Shown here: piece by piece, positions 35,001-42,289 of the stretch | Layout: each line of letters starts with the position of its first letter | Position numbering within the stretch: position 1 is the first letter of the stretch | Origin: Streptomyces tagetis | Lineage (GTDB): Bacteria; Actinomycetota; Actinomycetes; Streptomycetales; Streptomycetaceae | DNA length: 45,934 nt | NCBI RefSeq assembly: GCF_018069565.1 | Contig: NZ_JAGPNL010000015.1 | Span: forward strand, 1-45,934 | Direction: 5' to 3' | The notes under the pieces: model-generated | Database searches by the model: none | What the model was told of the DNA's origin: nothing | The model's input: only the letters and a program-made list of their open reading frames with translations | Position numbers and translations under genes: made by a program

Positions 35001-35369
35001 CAGCAGGGACCGGGACAGCCCGTGCCGGGCGTCCCCGGCCCGTACGTACCGGGTCAGCCGGGACCGTACGGCGGCGGGCCGGGCCCCTACGCACCCCAGC
35101 CACCGCAAACCCCACAGCACCCTCAGGCCCCACAGCACCCACAGGCCGCGCACGCACCCCAAGCACCCCCGCTCCCGCACCAGCCCCAGGTACCCCACCA
35201 GCCGGGCCACCCCACTGCCCAGCCCCAGCCCCCGGCCCAGCCCGGTCAGCCCTATCCGCAGCCCGGTCAGCCTTACCCGCAGGCGTACCCGCCCGGCTAC
35301 GGATACCCGCAGGCGCAGCCGGGCGACCGGCCGGAGGGGCAGGCTCCTCCCCCGCCGCCGCAGCAGTGA
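32025..35369 (+). CDS. Pro-rich ParA/MinD-type ATPase, EspI-like
   Basis: 1,114 residues. About 680 N-terminal residues are disordered: acidic/Ala-rich, Gly-Ser runs, then long Pro/Gln/Ala repeats including four spaced GYGFP units (~440-525). A basic linker (LLNTKRQKAKSSR) leads to a ParA/MinD ATPase: deviant Walker A KGGVGKTT (722-729), then a DSGTG segment at ~834 in the Walker B position, and IISTPSVDGASSA. The last ~140 residues are again Pro/Gln-rich. Mycobacterial EspI has the same order (Pro-rich head, then MinD-like ATPase) and affects ESX-1 when ATP is low; this is probably the streptomycete counterpart, with a much longer tail. The GTG at 32025 follows GGAGGAACT. Confidence 0.85.
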   Translation: MSSDRDGDRGGWATPGDDQPDAESIEATGEFTIDYAPPAWYTQNATGGSPQGTGTSGPGAGSSSAPSASGGPVPSSPGLTPPPQATGADGSSSVSGPGTPYTPPAPPVGAPFAPPAPPAPPAPPVGVPRLPVDSGFEPQQAVRAERQEPEGDDAPTAGPSHGAGGFPLQPPAPLAPPAPAPAADSGSVSGSGSGSGSGEEPVAEAENGDLESGATMRFSARVLKREFARLDAAKEAEEPGTGSAGADETDRSGTADEPETSAEAGDDSGDSGPESPAHDEDDMAAAPAAPVAADEDSGETPAADDTPAPEHSADTDAAGHAAPDAESDAPADVPETTDTPEAASDTTDTPEPEDTGVSVGEEPVGTPVGSDAVPPLPPSYPPVAPQAAGQWPPQAPRPAPDQPAAPLQQPPFQPQAPQPAPAAWHPQPAAPVPPHQPPAQAGYGFPPTGPTPSAPPAPPAPQQPGVPVPEAAGYGFPHPGVPAPQPQAPAQPPGYGFPQPGVPAPHPQAPAQPAGYGFPQPPAPPQAAAAQPGFPAQAPHAPQTPHAPHIPHQPHQPQPEQPGHPAAQAGPPGPQGRPGPAAPHPQSPPAAQAPQSPPRPGPHPGPFPQQHAPQPPQAPQHPHQQPPVDPRLGAAWPQPVQHDQRQPTNPGAAPLGYTAAVELSSDRLLNTKRQKAKSSRPAAGGSRFKLGGKKEEAERQRKLELIRTPVLSCYRIAVISLKGGVGKTTTTTALGSTLATERQDKILAIDANPDAGTLGRRVRRETGATIRDLVQAIPYLNSYMDIRRFTSQAPSGLEIIANDVDPAVSTTFNDEDYRRAIDVLGKQYPIILTDSGTGLLYSAMRGVLDLADQLIIISTPSVDGASSASTTLDWLSAHGYSDLVARSLTVISGVRETGKMIKVDDIVGHFRTRCRGVVVVPFDEHLAAGAEVDLDMMRPKVREAYFQLASLVAEDFVRHQQSHGLWTSDGNPPPVAAPPLPGQPVPGQPGPGQQGPGQPVPGVPGPYVPGQPGPYGGGPGPYAPQPPQTPQHPQAPQHPQAAHAPQAPPLPHQPQVPHQPGHPTAQPQPPAQPGQPYPQPGQPYPQAYPPGYGYPQAQPGDRPEGQAPPPPPQQ

Positions 35370-35384
35370 TCCGGCGTTCCCCGA

Positions 35385-35432
35385 ACGCCGAAGGGCGGCC
35401 GGTGCTCCTCGGCACCGGCCGCCCTTCGGCGT
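35385..35432. terminator. Perfect 21-bp bidirectional terminator
   Basis: Arms 35385-35405 and 35412-35432 are fully complementary with a 6-base loop, starting 16 bases after the EspI-like stop and 36 bases from the end of the convergent ribF. It marks the right border of the ESX locus. Confidence 0.9.
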
Positions 35433-35467
35433 CGTAGGGGGGTCTCCCGGAGGGAACCCCGGCGGGG

Positions 35468-36427
35468 CTACGCCGACGGCGGCTGTGCCCCGGCGATCAG
35501 TTCACGGCAGCGCTGGACGTCCCGGGCCATCTGCTCCAGGAGCGCTTCGAGCGTGTCGAACTTCGCCTGCCCCCGGACGAAGGCGAGGAAGTCCACGGCG
35601 ACGTGGAGCCCGTACAGGTCGAGGTCGACGCGGTCGATGGCGTACGCCTCGACCGTGCGCTCGGTGCCCTCGAACTGCGGGTTCGTCCCGACGGAGATCG
35701 CGGCCGGCATCACCTCGCCCTGGGCGTGCAGCCAGCCGGCGTAGACGCCGTCGGAGGGGATCGCGGTGTGCGGCAGGGTCTCGAGGTTGGCCGTGGGGAA
35801 GCCCATCTCCCGGCCGCGCTGCGCGCCGCGGACGACGACGCCCTCCACGCGGTGCGGCCGGCCCAGGATCTCCGCGGCGCCCCCGACGTCGCCCTCGGCG
35901 ACCAGCCGGCGGGTCAGCGTCGAGGAGAACGGTTCGCCGCCGCCCGCCTCGCCGCTCACGTACAGGTCGACGATCTCGACGTCGAAGTCGTAGACCGTGC
36001 CCTGCTCGGCGAGGAATTCCACGTTCCCGGCGGCCTTGTGGCCGAAGCGGAAGTTGGGTCCCTCGACGACCGCCTTGGCGTGCAGCCGGTCGACGAGGAC
36101 CTTGACCACGAAGTCGGAGGCGGACAGCCTCGAGAACTCGGTCGTGAAGGGGAGGATCAGCACCGCGTCCACGCCCAGGCCCGCCATCAGCTCGGCGCGG
36201 CGGTGGTGCGGGGCGAGCAGCGGCGGGTGGCTGCCGGGGCGGACGACCTCGCTGGGGTGCGGGTCGAAGGTGACCACGACGGCGGGAACGCCCAGCTCGC
36301 GGGCGCGGTCCACGGTGTGCTTGATGATGAGCTGGTGCCCGAGGTGGACCCCGTCGTACGACCCGATGGTGACGACGCTGCGCCCCCAGTCCTCTGGGAT
36401 GTCCTCCAAGCCACGCCAGCGCTGCAC
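35468..36427 (-). CDS. ribF: Bifunctional riboflavin kinase / FAD synthetase
   Basis: 319 residues. The N-terminal FMN adenylyltransferase half has the nucleotidylyltransferase motif GSYDGVHLGH (22-31) and EGPNFRFGHK (122-131); the C-terminal flavokinase half has GREMGFPTANL (to 215) and the VGTNPQFEGTERTVEAY block. It makes FMN and FAD from riboflavin. The frame is open to a TTG at 36448, but the GTG at 36427 with AAGGAG eight bases upstream and the VQRWRGL start fits the family better. In other bacteria ribF often follows truB; here a large STAND-type gene stands between them on the same strand. Its promoter must be within the 228-base gap upstream. Confidence 0.96.
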   Translation of the reverse strand: MQRWRGLEDIPEDWGRSVVTIGSYDGVHLGHQLIIKHTVDRARELGVPAVVVTFDPHPSEVVRPGSHPPLLAPHHRRAELMAGLGVDAVLILPFTTEFSRLSASDFVVKVLVDRLHAKAVVEGPNFRFGHKAAGNVEFLAEQGTVYDFDVEIVDLYVSGEAGGGEPFSSTLTRRLVAEGDVGGAAEILGRPHRVEGVVVRGAQRGREMGFPTANLETLPHTAIPSDGVYAGWLHAQGEVMPAAISVGTNPQFEGTERTVEAYAIDRVDLDLYGLHVAVDFLAFVRGQAKFDTLEALLEQMARDVQRCRELIAGAQPPSA

Positions 36428-36590
36428 AGTGTCTGCTCCTTGTCGCAAACTCGTCGAGTCGAACCGTGTCCGCGGTTGCCCAGGTTGCCTTTTTTCGCAG
36501 GACTAAGGGTGCCATGCCCGCCGCCGCCCGCCCGCATCGGCATGGATGCTGTGACAGGGTGCACGCGCGCACCCGGCGGGTCCGGCCGGT

Positions 36591-36667
36591 CGGACGGCGA
36601 TCGGACAGCGATCGGACAGCGATTGGACGGCGATCAGACGGGGATCAGACGGGGATCAGACGGGGAC
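36591..36667. repeat. Seven tandem 11-bp repeats
   Basis: Seven consecutive 11-mers, consensus CGGACGGCGAT drifting to CAGACGGGGAT (36591-36667). The last copy contains the stop codon of the STAND-type gene; the other six lie in the gap before ribF. The period of 11 is close to one DNA helical turn. Confidence 0.92.
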
Positions 36668-39600
36668 GCGGGAACCCGCCAGGTGCTCCAGGGTGCGGCG
36701 GGTGCTGGGCCCGACGAGCACCGCCCACTCCTCGGGGGCGTCGGTGAGCCAGCCGGTCAGACGGGTGCCGAAGGCGGGCCGGCGGCGGGCCAGGTCGACG
36801 AGGGCGCGGTCGAAGCGGGCGGCGCCCTCGGGGGTGCGGACGAGCAGCAGGCCGGTGCGGTGGACGAGGGTGCGCAGGTCCGGTCCGTCGCCGCGGACGG
36901 CGGCGTGCAGCAGGGCCTCCAGGACGGCGGGGTCGTGTTCGTGGGCGAGGAGGTGTTCGCGCAGCTCGCGGCGGAGGAAGCCCGGTGTGGGGCCGCCGTC
37001 CGCGGCGAGGACGGCGGCGAGGGCGGACCGCACGGGCACGGGGCCGCCGTCCAGCAGGCCGGTGACCAGCGGGAGGAGCACGGCGCGGGCGGCCGGTCCC
37101 CGGCCGAGGGCGCGGTCGACGTGCCCGGCGACCGACAGCGCGGTCCCGGGTCGCTCCGCCGCCGCCTCGGCGACGGTCCTGGCGACCCGGCGGGCCAGTT
37201 CCGGTGTGGTGGCGTCGAGCAGGGAGCGCAGGGCCTCCCCCGCGTCGGGGCCGCGCAGCCGGGTGCGGAAGGCGTCGAGGACGGGCTCCGGATGGGTCGG
37301 CAGGGCGGCGGCGACCGCGCGCGGCGGCAGGTGCGGGTCGCCGGTGGCGAAGTGGCCGAGGGCCCGCGGCAGATGGCGGTCGCGGCTGCCGGGGTCCTGG
37401 ATCAGCAGGGCGAGCGCGCCCCCGTGCAGCGGGCTGCCGGTGGGGTGGGCGAGCAGGAGCAGGGCCGCGTGGCGCAGGCGGGCGCGGTCGGCGGCGGTAC
37501 GGGCGTACGGGGCGGCGCGCAGTCCGTGGGCGAGGGCCGCCGCGTGCCGGCCGGGGTGGTCGTCGCGGGCCCAGCGGTCGACGGCCCGGCACAGGGCGGC
37601 GGGCTCCTCCTCGGCGAGGACGGCGAGGAGTTCGTCGGCGCGCGGGTGCGGGCTGTCGGCCAGCACCTCGACGAGGCCGTCCAGACGACGGTGGCGGTGG
37701 GTGTGCAGGAGGGCCTGCGCGGCGGTGGCCACGGTGGCGTGGGGCGTGGCGGGCAGCGGGCGGGTGTCGTCGAACCAGCGGACGAGCAGGGGCTGTACGG
37801 CGGCGGGGTCGGCGGCGAGCAGCCGGGCGACGGTGTCCAGGTGCCGTGGTCCGGGGGCGTGCGGGGGGCCGTCGGCGAGGACGAGGCGGCGCAGCAGGTC
37901 GAGGCGGGTGCTCGGCGGCAGGCGCAGGGCGGTCCAGAACCCCGGCCCGAAGGGTCCCGGCGTCGCGCGCCCGTCGCTGCCGCGCTCCGCGATACCGTCC
38001 GCGAGCAGCCGGAGCACCTCCGTGTACGGGGTGGCGTCGGGCAGCCCGACCAGCGTCCGGGCGAGCAGCCGGGCGGCCCACCAGGAGTGCGGCTCGGCGT
38101 CCAGGGCGTGCACCAGCTCTTCGAGGGTCAGCGCGAGCTGGGGGACGCCGTGCTGCCGTCCCCGGAGCAGCAGGGCCTCGGCGACGGGGCCGATGCGGTG
38201 GTGCGGGACGGGCAGGGTGCGGGCGTCGGGCGGGGTGCGGCGGTCGTGGACGAGGACGCGCAGGGCCTCGTCCAGGTCGAGGTGCGTGCCCTGGAGCCAG
38301 TCGGCCACTTCCTCGTGGGCGAAGCGGTAGCCGCTGCCGGCCGGGACGAGGACGCCCTCGGCGAGGACGGCGGAGGCCCAGCCGGTGCCGCCGCCGAGCC
38401 GTGCCGGGGCCGGGCCCCACGGGAACACCGCCTCGAACGACTCCCGGTCCAGCTCGCCCTGTCCGGGGCCGAGGCTGCGCCGGGCGGCCTCGTGCACCTG
38501 TCCGGCGACCTTGGCGGCGAGCCGGCGTACGGCGGTGCCGCGCTGCCCGTTCTGCGCGGCGACGCGGGTGGCGACGCGCAGGCAGGCCAGGTCGAGCCAG
38601 GCGGCGAAGACGGCGTCCCGGTCGACGGGGTCGGTCGGCACCGGTCCGGGGAGCGCGGCCAGGACCTCGGAGAACAGGCGCAGGGTGAGCGGATGGCGGC
38701 CGTCGGCGTCCGCGAGGGCGCCGTCCGGGACGCGGTGGCGTGCGCGGGCCTCCTGGGCCTCGTCCTCGCCGAGGTCGCCGATCAGCACACAGGGCGGCAG
38801 CGCACCGGGGGCGGGGGCGGACCAGGCCGGGGCGGGGACGGAAAGGTTCTGGGCGGGAGCGGACCGGTCCTGGGGGGCGGCGGGAGGGCCCTGGGCGTCG
38901 GCGGACCAGGCCGGGGCAACGGCGGAAGGGCCCGGGTCGGCGGGGGAAGGGCCCGCGTCGGCGGCCGTCCGCTCGTGCGGCGGTGCGTCGTCGATACGGG
39001 GCCGGTCGGGGGTACGGAGCCGGTCCGAGGTACGGAGCCGGTCCGGGGTACGGAGCCGGTCCGGGGTACGGAGCCGGTCCGGCCCGGCGTCGGCCGGGCT
39101 CGGGCGGACGGTGCCGGGTACGGCGATACGGTCCTGCGGCGTGGTGGGGGCCTCCGCCGCCTGCCCCTCGGACCAGCCGTCACCGTCGGCGGCCTCCGGG
39201 CGGGCGTCCGGCTCGGCCTCGGCCCAGGGGTCCCGTACCCCCGCCCAGGGGTGGGCGACGCCGGTCCCCGGCCCGGCCGCGAGGACGCACCCCGCTCCGT
39301 GGGCGTGGCCGCCGAGGTCCTCCTCCGCCCAGGGGTCGCGGCCGGCCAGGCCGGGAGCGAGGCCGTCGGCCACCTCCGCCGCCTCCGCCACCCCGTCGAC
39401 GCCTCCCGGCACCTCCGCCTGGCCACCCAGACCCTCAGCGCCCTCCGTGTCCCCCGTGCCCTCCGTGCCCTCCGTGCCCTCCGTGCCCTCCGCGCCCCCC
39501 GCGCCCTCCGCGCCCTCCGTGCCCTCCGGCCAGGGGAAGGGACCCGTCCCGCCCTCCCCGTTCACCAGCCCCAGGGCCTCCCCCACCTGCTCCTCGCACC

Positions 39601-41128
39601 AGGCGTCACCGTCGGCCGGGTCCGCCCCGGCCTCCGGGAGCGGCGCCGGTCCGCCCGTCGCCGGCGTGTGCAGCAGCTCGCGGGGGAATTCGGCGCCCGC
39701 GTGCTCCCAGAACTCCGCGCGGCACGCCACCACCAGCCGGGCGCCCGTCTCGCGGAGCCACACGGCCGTGCCCTCGGTCCACTCGGGCAGGCGGTGGGCG
39801 AGCAGCGGCGGCATCTCCTCGGGGCCGTCGAGGAGGAGCAGCAGGGGGCGTCCACCGGCGCGGGCGAGGCGGGCGAGCCGGCCGGGGCCGACATCGCCGA
39901 GGCCGGCGGGCCGGGAGCGGTCCGAGGCGGCGACGATACGGGCGGCCCGTGTCAGCGCGCGGGCGGCGGCGTCGGCCACCGAGGTGTCGTCGTCGCGCAG
40001 GTCGGCGCCGCGCAGCCACAGGGTGGGCGCCGGTTCCGCGCCCCGTGAACGGCGGGCGGCGAGGGCCGCCAGCTCGGTGGTGCGGCCGGTGCCGGGGGCG
40101 CCGACGAGGCCCAGCACGGGGGCCGTACCGGCGGCGAAGGCGGCGAACTCGTGGGCGTGCGCGGGCCGTTCGACCGGCTCCACCGGGCCGGGGACCTCTC
40201 GGGCGCCGCCCGCCGGGCCGTCCTGGCCGACGGAGGTGGCGGTGAGCTGGAGGACACCGGCCAGGTTGAGGTCGGGGCCGTAGGCGGGGACGGTGGCCGC
40301 GTTGGCGGCGAGGAGGTCGGTGAGGGGGCCGGGGGCCGGGCGGAGCGGTACGGCGAAACCGGCGTCGCGGTGGCCGGAGCTGAGGGCGGTGCCGAGGACG
40401 CCGAGGACGGCGCCGGTGGCGGCGTCGAGCACGGGGCCGCCCGCGGCGCCGCCGCCGAGGCGCAGGGCGTCCAGTCCGGAGGTGCCGACCGCCAGTTCGA
40501 GGGCGGCGAGCCGGTGGAAGCGGTCGGTGGCGGTGTAGGTGACGTCGGCGGTGCCGAGGAGGCGGGCCTCGCGCCAGCCGCCGGCGGCGATGCGTACGTA
40601 GGCGCCGGGCTCGGTGCGGTCCCGGACGGTGATGGGCAGCGGAGGGGTGCCGAGGCCGTCGGCGTGGACCAGGGCGAGGCCGAGGGCGGGCAGCGGGGTC
40701 ACCTCGGCGGCGCTCACGACCCGCCGGCGGTCGTCGGCGGTGCGCAGGACGAGCCGGGTCAGGCCGTCGACGGCCTCGTGGCTGGTGACGAAGGTGCCGT
40801 GGTGGTCGGCGGCGAAACCGGTGCCGCGAGGGCGCCCGGCGAGATCGTGGACGCGGACCAGGCACTCCTCCGGCCCGCGCCCCTCCGGGACCGGAAGAGC
40901 GGCCTCCTGGAGCCCCCGCCCCACACCACCAGGCCCCTCCTGAAGCCCCCGCCCCACACCACCAGGCCCCTCCTGACTCCCCCGCCCGGCCCGGCCGTCC
41001 GCCCCCTGGCGTACCCGCACGGCACCGCCAGGCGTCGCGTGACTCCCCCGCCCCGCGCCACGGTCCGCCTCGTAGGCCCCCCGCCCCGCACTGCCGTCCG
41101 CCTCCCGTGATCCGTCCCGCGACGCCAT
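36656..41128 (-). CDS. Trypsin-fold / STAND NTPase fusion protein (active sites degenerate)
   Basis: 1,490 residues from the ATG at 41128 (GGGGAGGA upstream). Residues ~1-80: disordered with an 11-residue duplicated unit. ~85-260: trypsin-like fold (GTGFAA, VTSH117, GGAAGGPVLD), but the nucleophile position of GxSGGP is Ala229 and the Asp position of D-LAL is Gly150. ~325-500: NACHT/STAND-like NTPase, Walker A GAPGTGRTT (343-351) with Arg349 instead of Lys, Walker B LLLLLDGPEE (Asp434), then VVACRAEFW. ~505-770: low-complexity insert with several tandem repeats. ~800-1490: helical tail, probably HEAT/TPR-like. Protease-plus-STAND proteins include known bacterial defence sensors, but the loss of catalytic residues makes a purely binding or signalling role likely here. 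Lies between truB and ribF. Confidence 0.82.
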   Translation of the reverse strand: MASRDGSREADGSAGRGAYEADRGAGRGSHATPGGAVRVRQGADGRAGRGSQEGPGGVGRGLQEGPGGVGRGLQEAALPVPEGRGPEECLVRVHDLAGRPRGTGFAADHHGTFVTSHEAVDGLTRLVLRTADDRRRVVSAAEVTPLPALGLALVHADGLGTPPLPITVRDRTEPGAYVRIAAGGWREARLLGTADVTYTATDRFHRLAALELAVGTSGLDALRLGGGAAGGPVLDAATGAVLGVLGTALSSGHRDAGFAVPLRPAPGPLTDLLAANAATVPAYGPDLNLAGVLQLTATSVGQDGPAGGAREVPGPVEPVERPAHAHEFAAFAAGTAPVLGLVGAPGTGRTTELAALAARRSRGAEPAPTLWLRGADLRDDDTSVADAAARALTRAARIVAASDRSRPAGLGDVGPGRLARLARAGGRPLLLLLDGPEEMPPLLAHRLPEWTEGTAVWLRETGARLVVACRAEFWEHAGAEFPRELLHTPATGGPAPLPEAGADPADGDAWCEEQVGEALGLVNGEGGTGPFPWPEGTEGAEGAGGAEGTEGTEGTEGTGDTEGAEGLGGQAEVPGGVDGVAEAAEVADGLAPGLAGRDPWAEEDLGGHAHGAGCVLAAGPGTGVAHPWAGVRDPWAEAEPDARPEAADGDGWSEGQAAEAPTTPQDRIAVPGTVRPSPADAGPDRLRTPDRLRTPDRLRTSDRLRTPDRPRIDDAPPHERTAADAGPSPADPGPSAVAPAWSADAQGPPAAPQDRSAPAQNLSVPAPAWSAPAPGALPPCVLIGDLGEDEAQEARARHRVPDGALADADGRHPLTLRLFSEVLAALPGPVPTDPVDRDAVFAAWLDLACLRVATRVAAQNGQRGTAVRRLAAKVAGQVHEAARRSLGPGQGELDRESFEAVFPWGPAPARLGGGTGWASAVLAEGVLVPAGSGYRFAHEEVADWLQGTHLDLDEALRVLVHDRRTPPDARTLPVPHHRIGPVAEALLLRGRQHGVPQLALTLEELVHALDAEPHSWWAARLLARTLVGLPDATPYTEVLRLLADGIAERGSDGRATPGPFGPGFWTALRLPPSTRLDLLRRLVLADGPPHAPGPRHLDTVARLLAADPAAVQPLLVRWFDDTRPLPATPHATVATAAQALLHTHRHRRLDGLVEVLADSPHPRADELLAVLAEEEPAALCRAVDRWARDDHPGRHAAALAHGLRAAPYARTAADRARLRHAALLLLAHPTGSPLHGGALALLIQDPGSRDRHLPRALGHFATGDPHLPPRAVAAALPTHPEPVLDAFRTRLRGPDAGEALRSLLDATTPELARRVARTVAEAAAERPGTALSVAGHVDRALGRGPAARAVLLPLVTGLLDGGPVPVRSALAAVLAADGGPTPGFLRRELREHLLAHEHDPAVLEALLHAAVRGDGPDLRTLVHRTGLLLVRTPEGAARFDRALVDLARRRPAFGTRLTGWLTDAPEEWAVLVGPSTRRTLEHLAGSRVPV
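39011..39082. repeat. 18-bp tandem repeat inside the STAND-type gene
   Basis: Four copies of GGTACGGAGCCGGTCCGG (one with a single change), encoding repeated six-residue units of the type RLRTPD in the low-complexity insert. Confidence 0.92.
39435..39528. repeat. 9-bp tandem repeat inside the STAND-type gene
   Basis: About ten imperfect copies of CCCTCCGTG/CCCTCCGCG, encoding a run of Glu-Gly-Thr and Glu-Gly-Ala units. Confidence 0.88.
40911..40976. repeat. 33-bp direct duplication inside the STAND-type gene
   Basis: Two perfect adjacent 33-bp copies (40911-40943 and 40944-40976), encoding the duplicated QEGPGGVGRGL unit in the N-terminal linker. Perfect identity suggests a recent event. 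Confidence 0.93.
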
Positions 41129-41167
41129 CGTCGGTCCTCCCCGCCATGCACCCGTGCTCCGGGTCCG

Positions 41168-41195
41168 ACGGTAGGACGGTGATGATCAGCGGCAA
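41168..41195 (-). promoter_or_regulatory. Weak promoter candidate for the STAND-type gene
   Basis: On the minus strand TTGCCG (41190-41195), a 16-base spacer and TACCGT (41168-41173) lie about 40 bases before the ATG. Further upstream, GGTTCAC/GTGAACC arms (41233-41239, 41261-41267) could be an operator. The match is modest. Confidence 0.3.
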
Positions 41196-41347
41196 AAGGT
41201 CTCGTGGCGAACGCGCCCCCTTCCGCTCCCCCGGTTCACTCCGAGCGCCTGCCCGGTCGGGTGAACCACGGGGGGCGGACGGATACACCTATGAGGTGGG
41301 GGAACCGAGGGGAACCCGTGGGCGGCGGCGCGCGGTCCCCGTGACCG

Positions 41348-41375
41348 CCGCTCCACGGGGTGGCCCGTGGAGCGG
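41348..41375 (-). terminator. Terminator after truB
   Basis: Twelve-bp perfect arms (41348-41359, 41364-41375, core CGCTCCACGGG / CCCGTGGAGCG) with a GTGG loop, 9 bases after the truB stop. It separates truB from the STAND-type gene. Confidence 0.85.
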
Positions 41376-41383
41376 GCGCCGGT

Positions 41384-42289
41384 TCAGCCGAAGACGGCCA
41401 GGCTCTTCGCCTTGCCCTGGTGTTCCTCGACGAGCGCGAGGAAACGGCCGTCGGGCGCGTAGACGCCGACGGCGCCTGCCCCGGCGTACGTGTCCGGCAT
41501 CTCCAGGCGGACGCCGTTGCCGAGCAGCCGGGCCCGCCTGGTGTCGATGTCCCAGCGGGGGAAGGCGGCTGCCGCGGCCTCCGCGACCGGCATGACGGTC
41601 AGTTCCTGCTGGAGCTGGTCGAGGGTCCGGGCGGTGTCCAGCTTGTAGGGGCCGACCCGGGTACGGCGCAGCGCGGTGAGGTGGCCGCCGACGCCGAGGT
41701 CGGCGCCGAGGTCCCGGGCGAGCGCCCGGATGTAGGTGCCGGAGGAGCAGACCACCGACACCACGAGGTCGAGCACCGGCGTGCCGTCGTCGGCGACGGC
41801 CTCGCGGACGTCGTGCACGGCGAAGGAGGAGACCGTCACCGGACGGGCGGGGATCTCGAACTCCTCGCCCTCACGGGCCCGCTTGTAGGACCGTACGCCG
41901 TTGATCTTGATGGCGCTGACCTTGGAGGGGACCTGCATGATGTCGCCGGTCAGCTTGGCGACGGCGGTGTCCAGGGCGCCCCGGTCCACCGCCGAGGCGT
42001 CCGTGGACGAGGTGATCTCGCCCTCGGCGTCGTCGGTGAGGGTGTTCTGCCCGAGCCGGACGGTGCCGACGTACTCCTTCTCGGTGAGGGCGAGGTGCCC
42101 GAGGAGCTTGGTCGCCCGCTCCACACCGAGGACCAGGACGCCCGTCGCCATCGGATCGAGCGTGCCGGCGTGCCCGACGCGCCGCGTGCGGGCGATGCCC
42201 CGCATCTTGGCGACGACGTCGTGCGAGGTGAAGCCCGACGGCTTGTCGACGATGACGAGGCCGTCGGGCGTGGTGTGCTTCTCGCTCAT
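41384..42289 (-). CDS. truB: tRNA pseudouridine(55) synthase
   Basis: 301 residues. It isomerises U55 in the T-loop of tRNAs. Motif I GLVIVDKPSGFTSHDVV, motif II GHAGTLDPMATGVL with catalytic Asp45, and the VSCSSGTYIRAL-type block (here VVCSSGTYIRALARDLG) are all present, and a C-terminal PUA-like domain (RARLLGNGVRLEM...VGVYAPDGRFLALVEE) completes the family length. The ATG overlaps the rbfA stop by four bases (ATGA), so the two are translationally coupled, part of the infB-DUF503-rbfA-truB order common to bacteria. A terminator follows immediately. Confidence 0.97.
   Translation of the reverse strand: MSEKHTTPDGLVIVDKPSGFTSHDVVAKMRGIARTRRVGHAGTLDPMATGVLVLGVERATKLLGHLALTEKEYVGTVRLGQNTLTDDAEGEITSSTDASAVDRGALDTAVAKLTGDIMQVPSKVSAIKINGVRSYKRAREGEEFEIPARPVTVSSFAVHDVREAVADDGTPVLDLVVSVVCSSGTYIRALARDLGADLGVGGHLTALRRTRVGPYKLDTARTLDQLQQELTVMPVAEAAAAAFPRWDIDTRRARLLGNGVRLEMPDTYAGAGAVGVYAPDGRFLALVEEHQGKAKSLAVFG

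Noticed and set aside
31845..35210. A 1,121-codon antisense frame over the EspI-like gene
   Set aside because: Arises from GC-rich Pro repeats read backwards; repetitive Arg/Gly composition and no recognisable domain.
36591..36667. Replication origin iterons
   Set aside because: The repeats are short and GC-rich, with no replication gene or AT-rich tract nearby, in a chromosomal core gene row.
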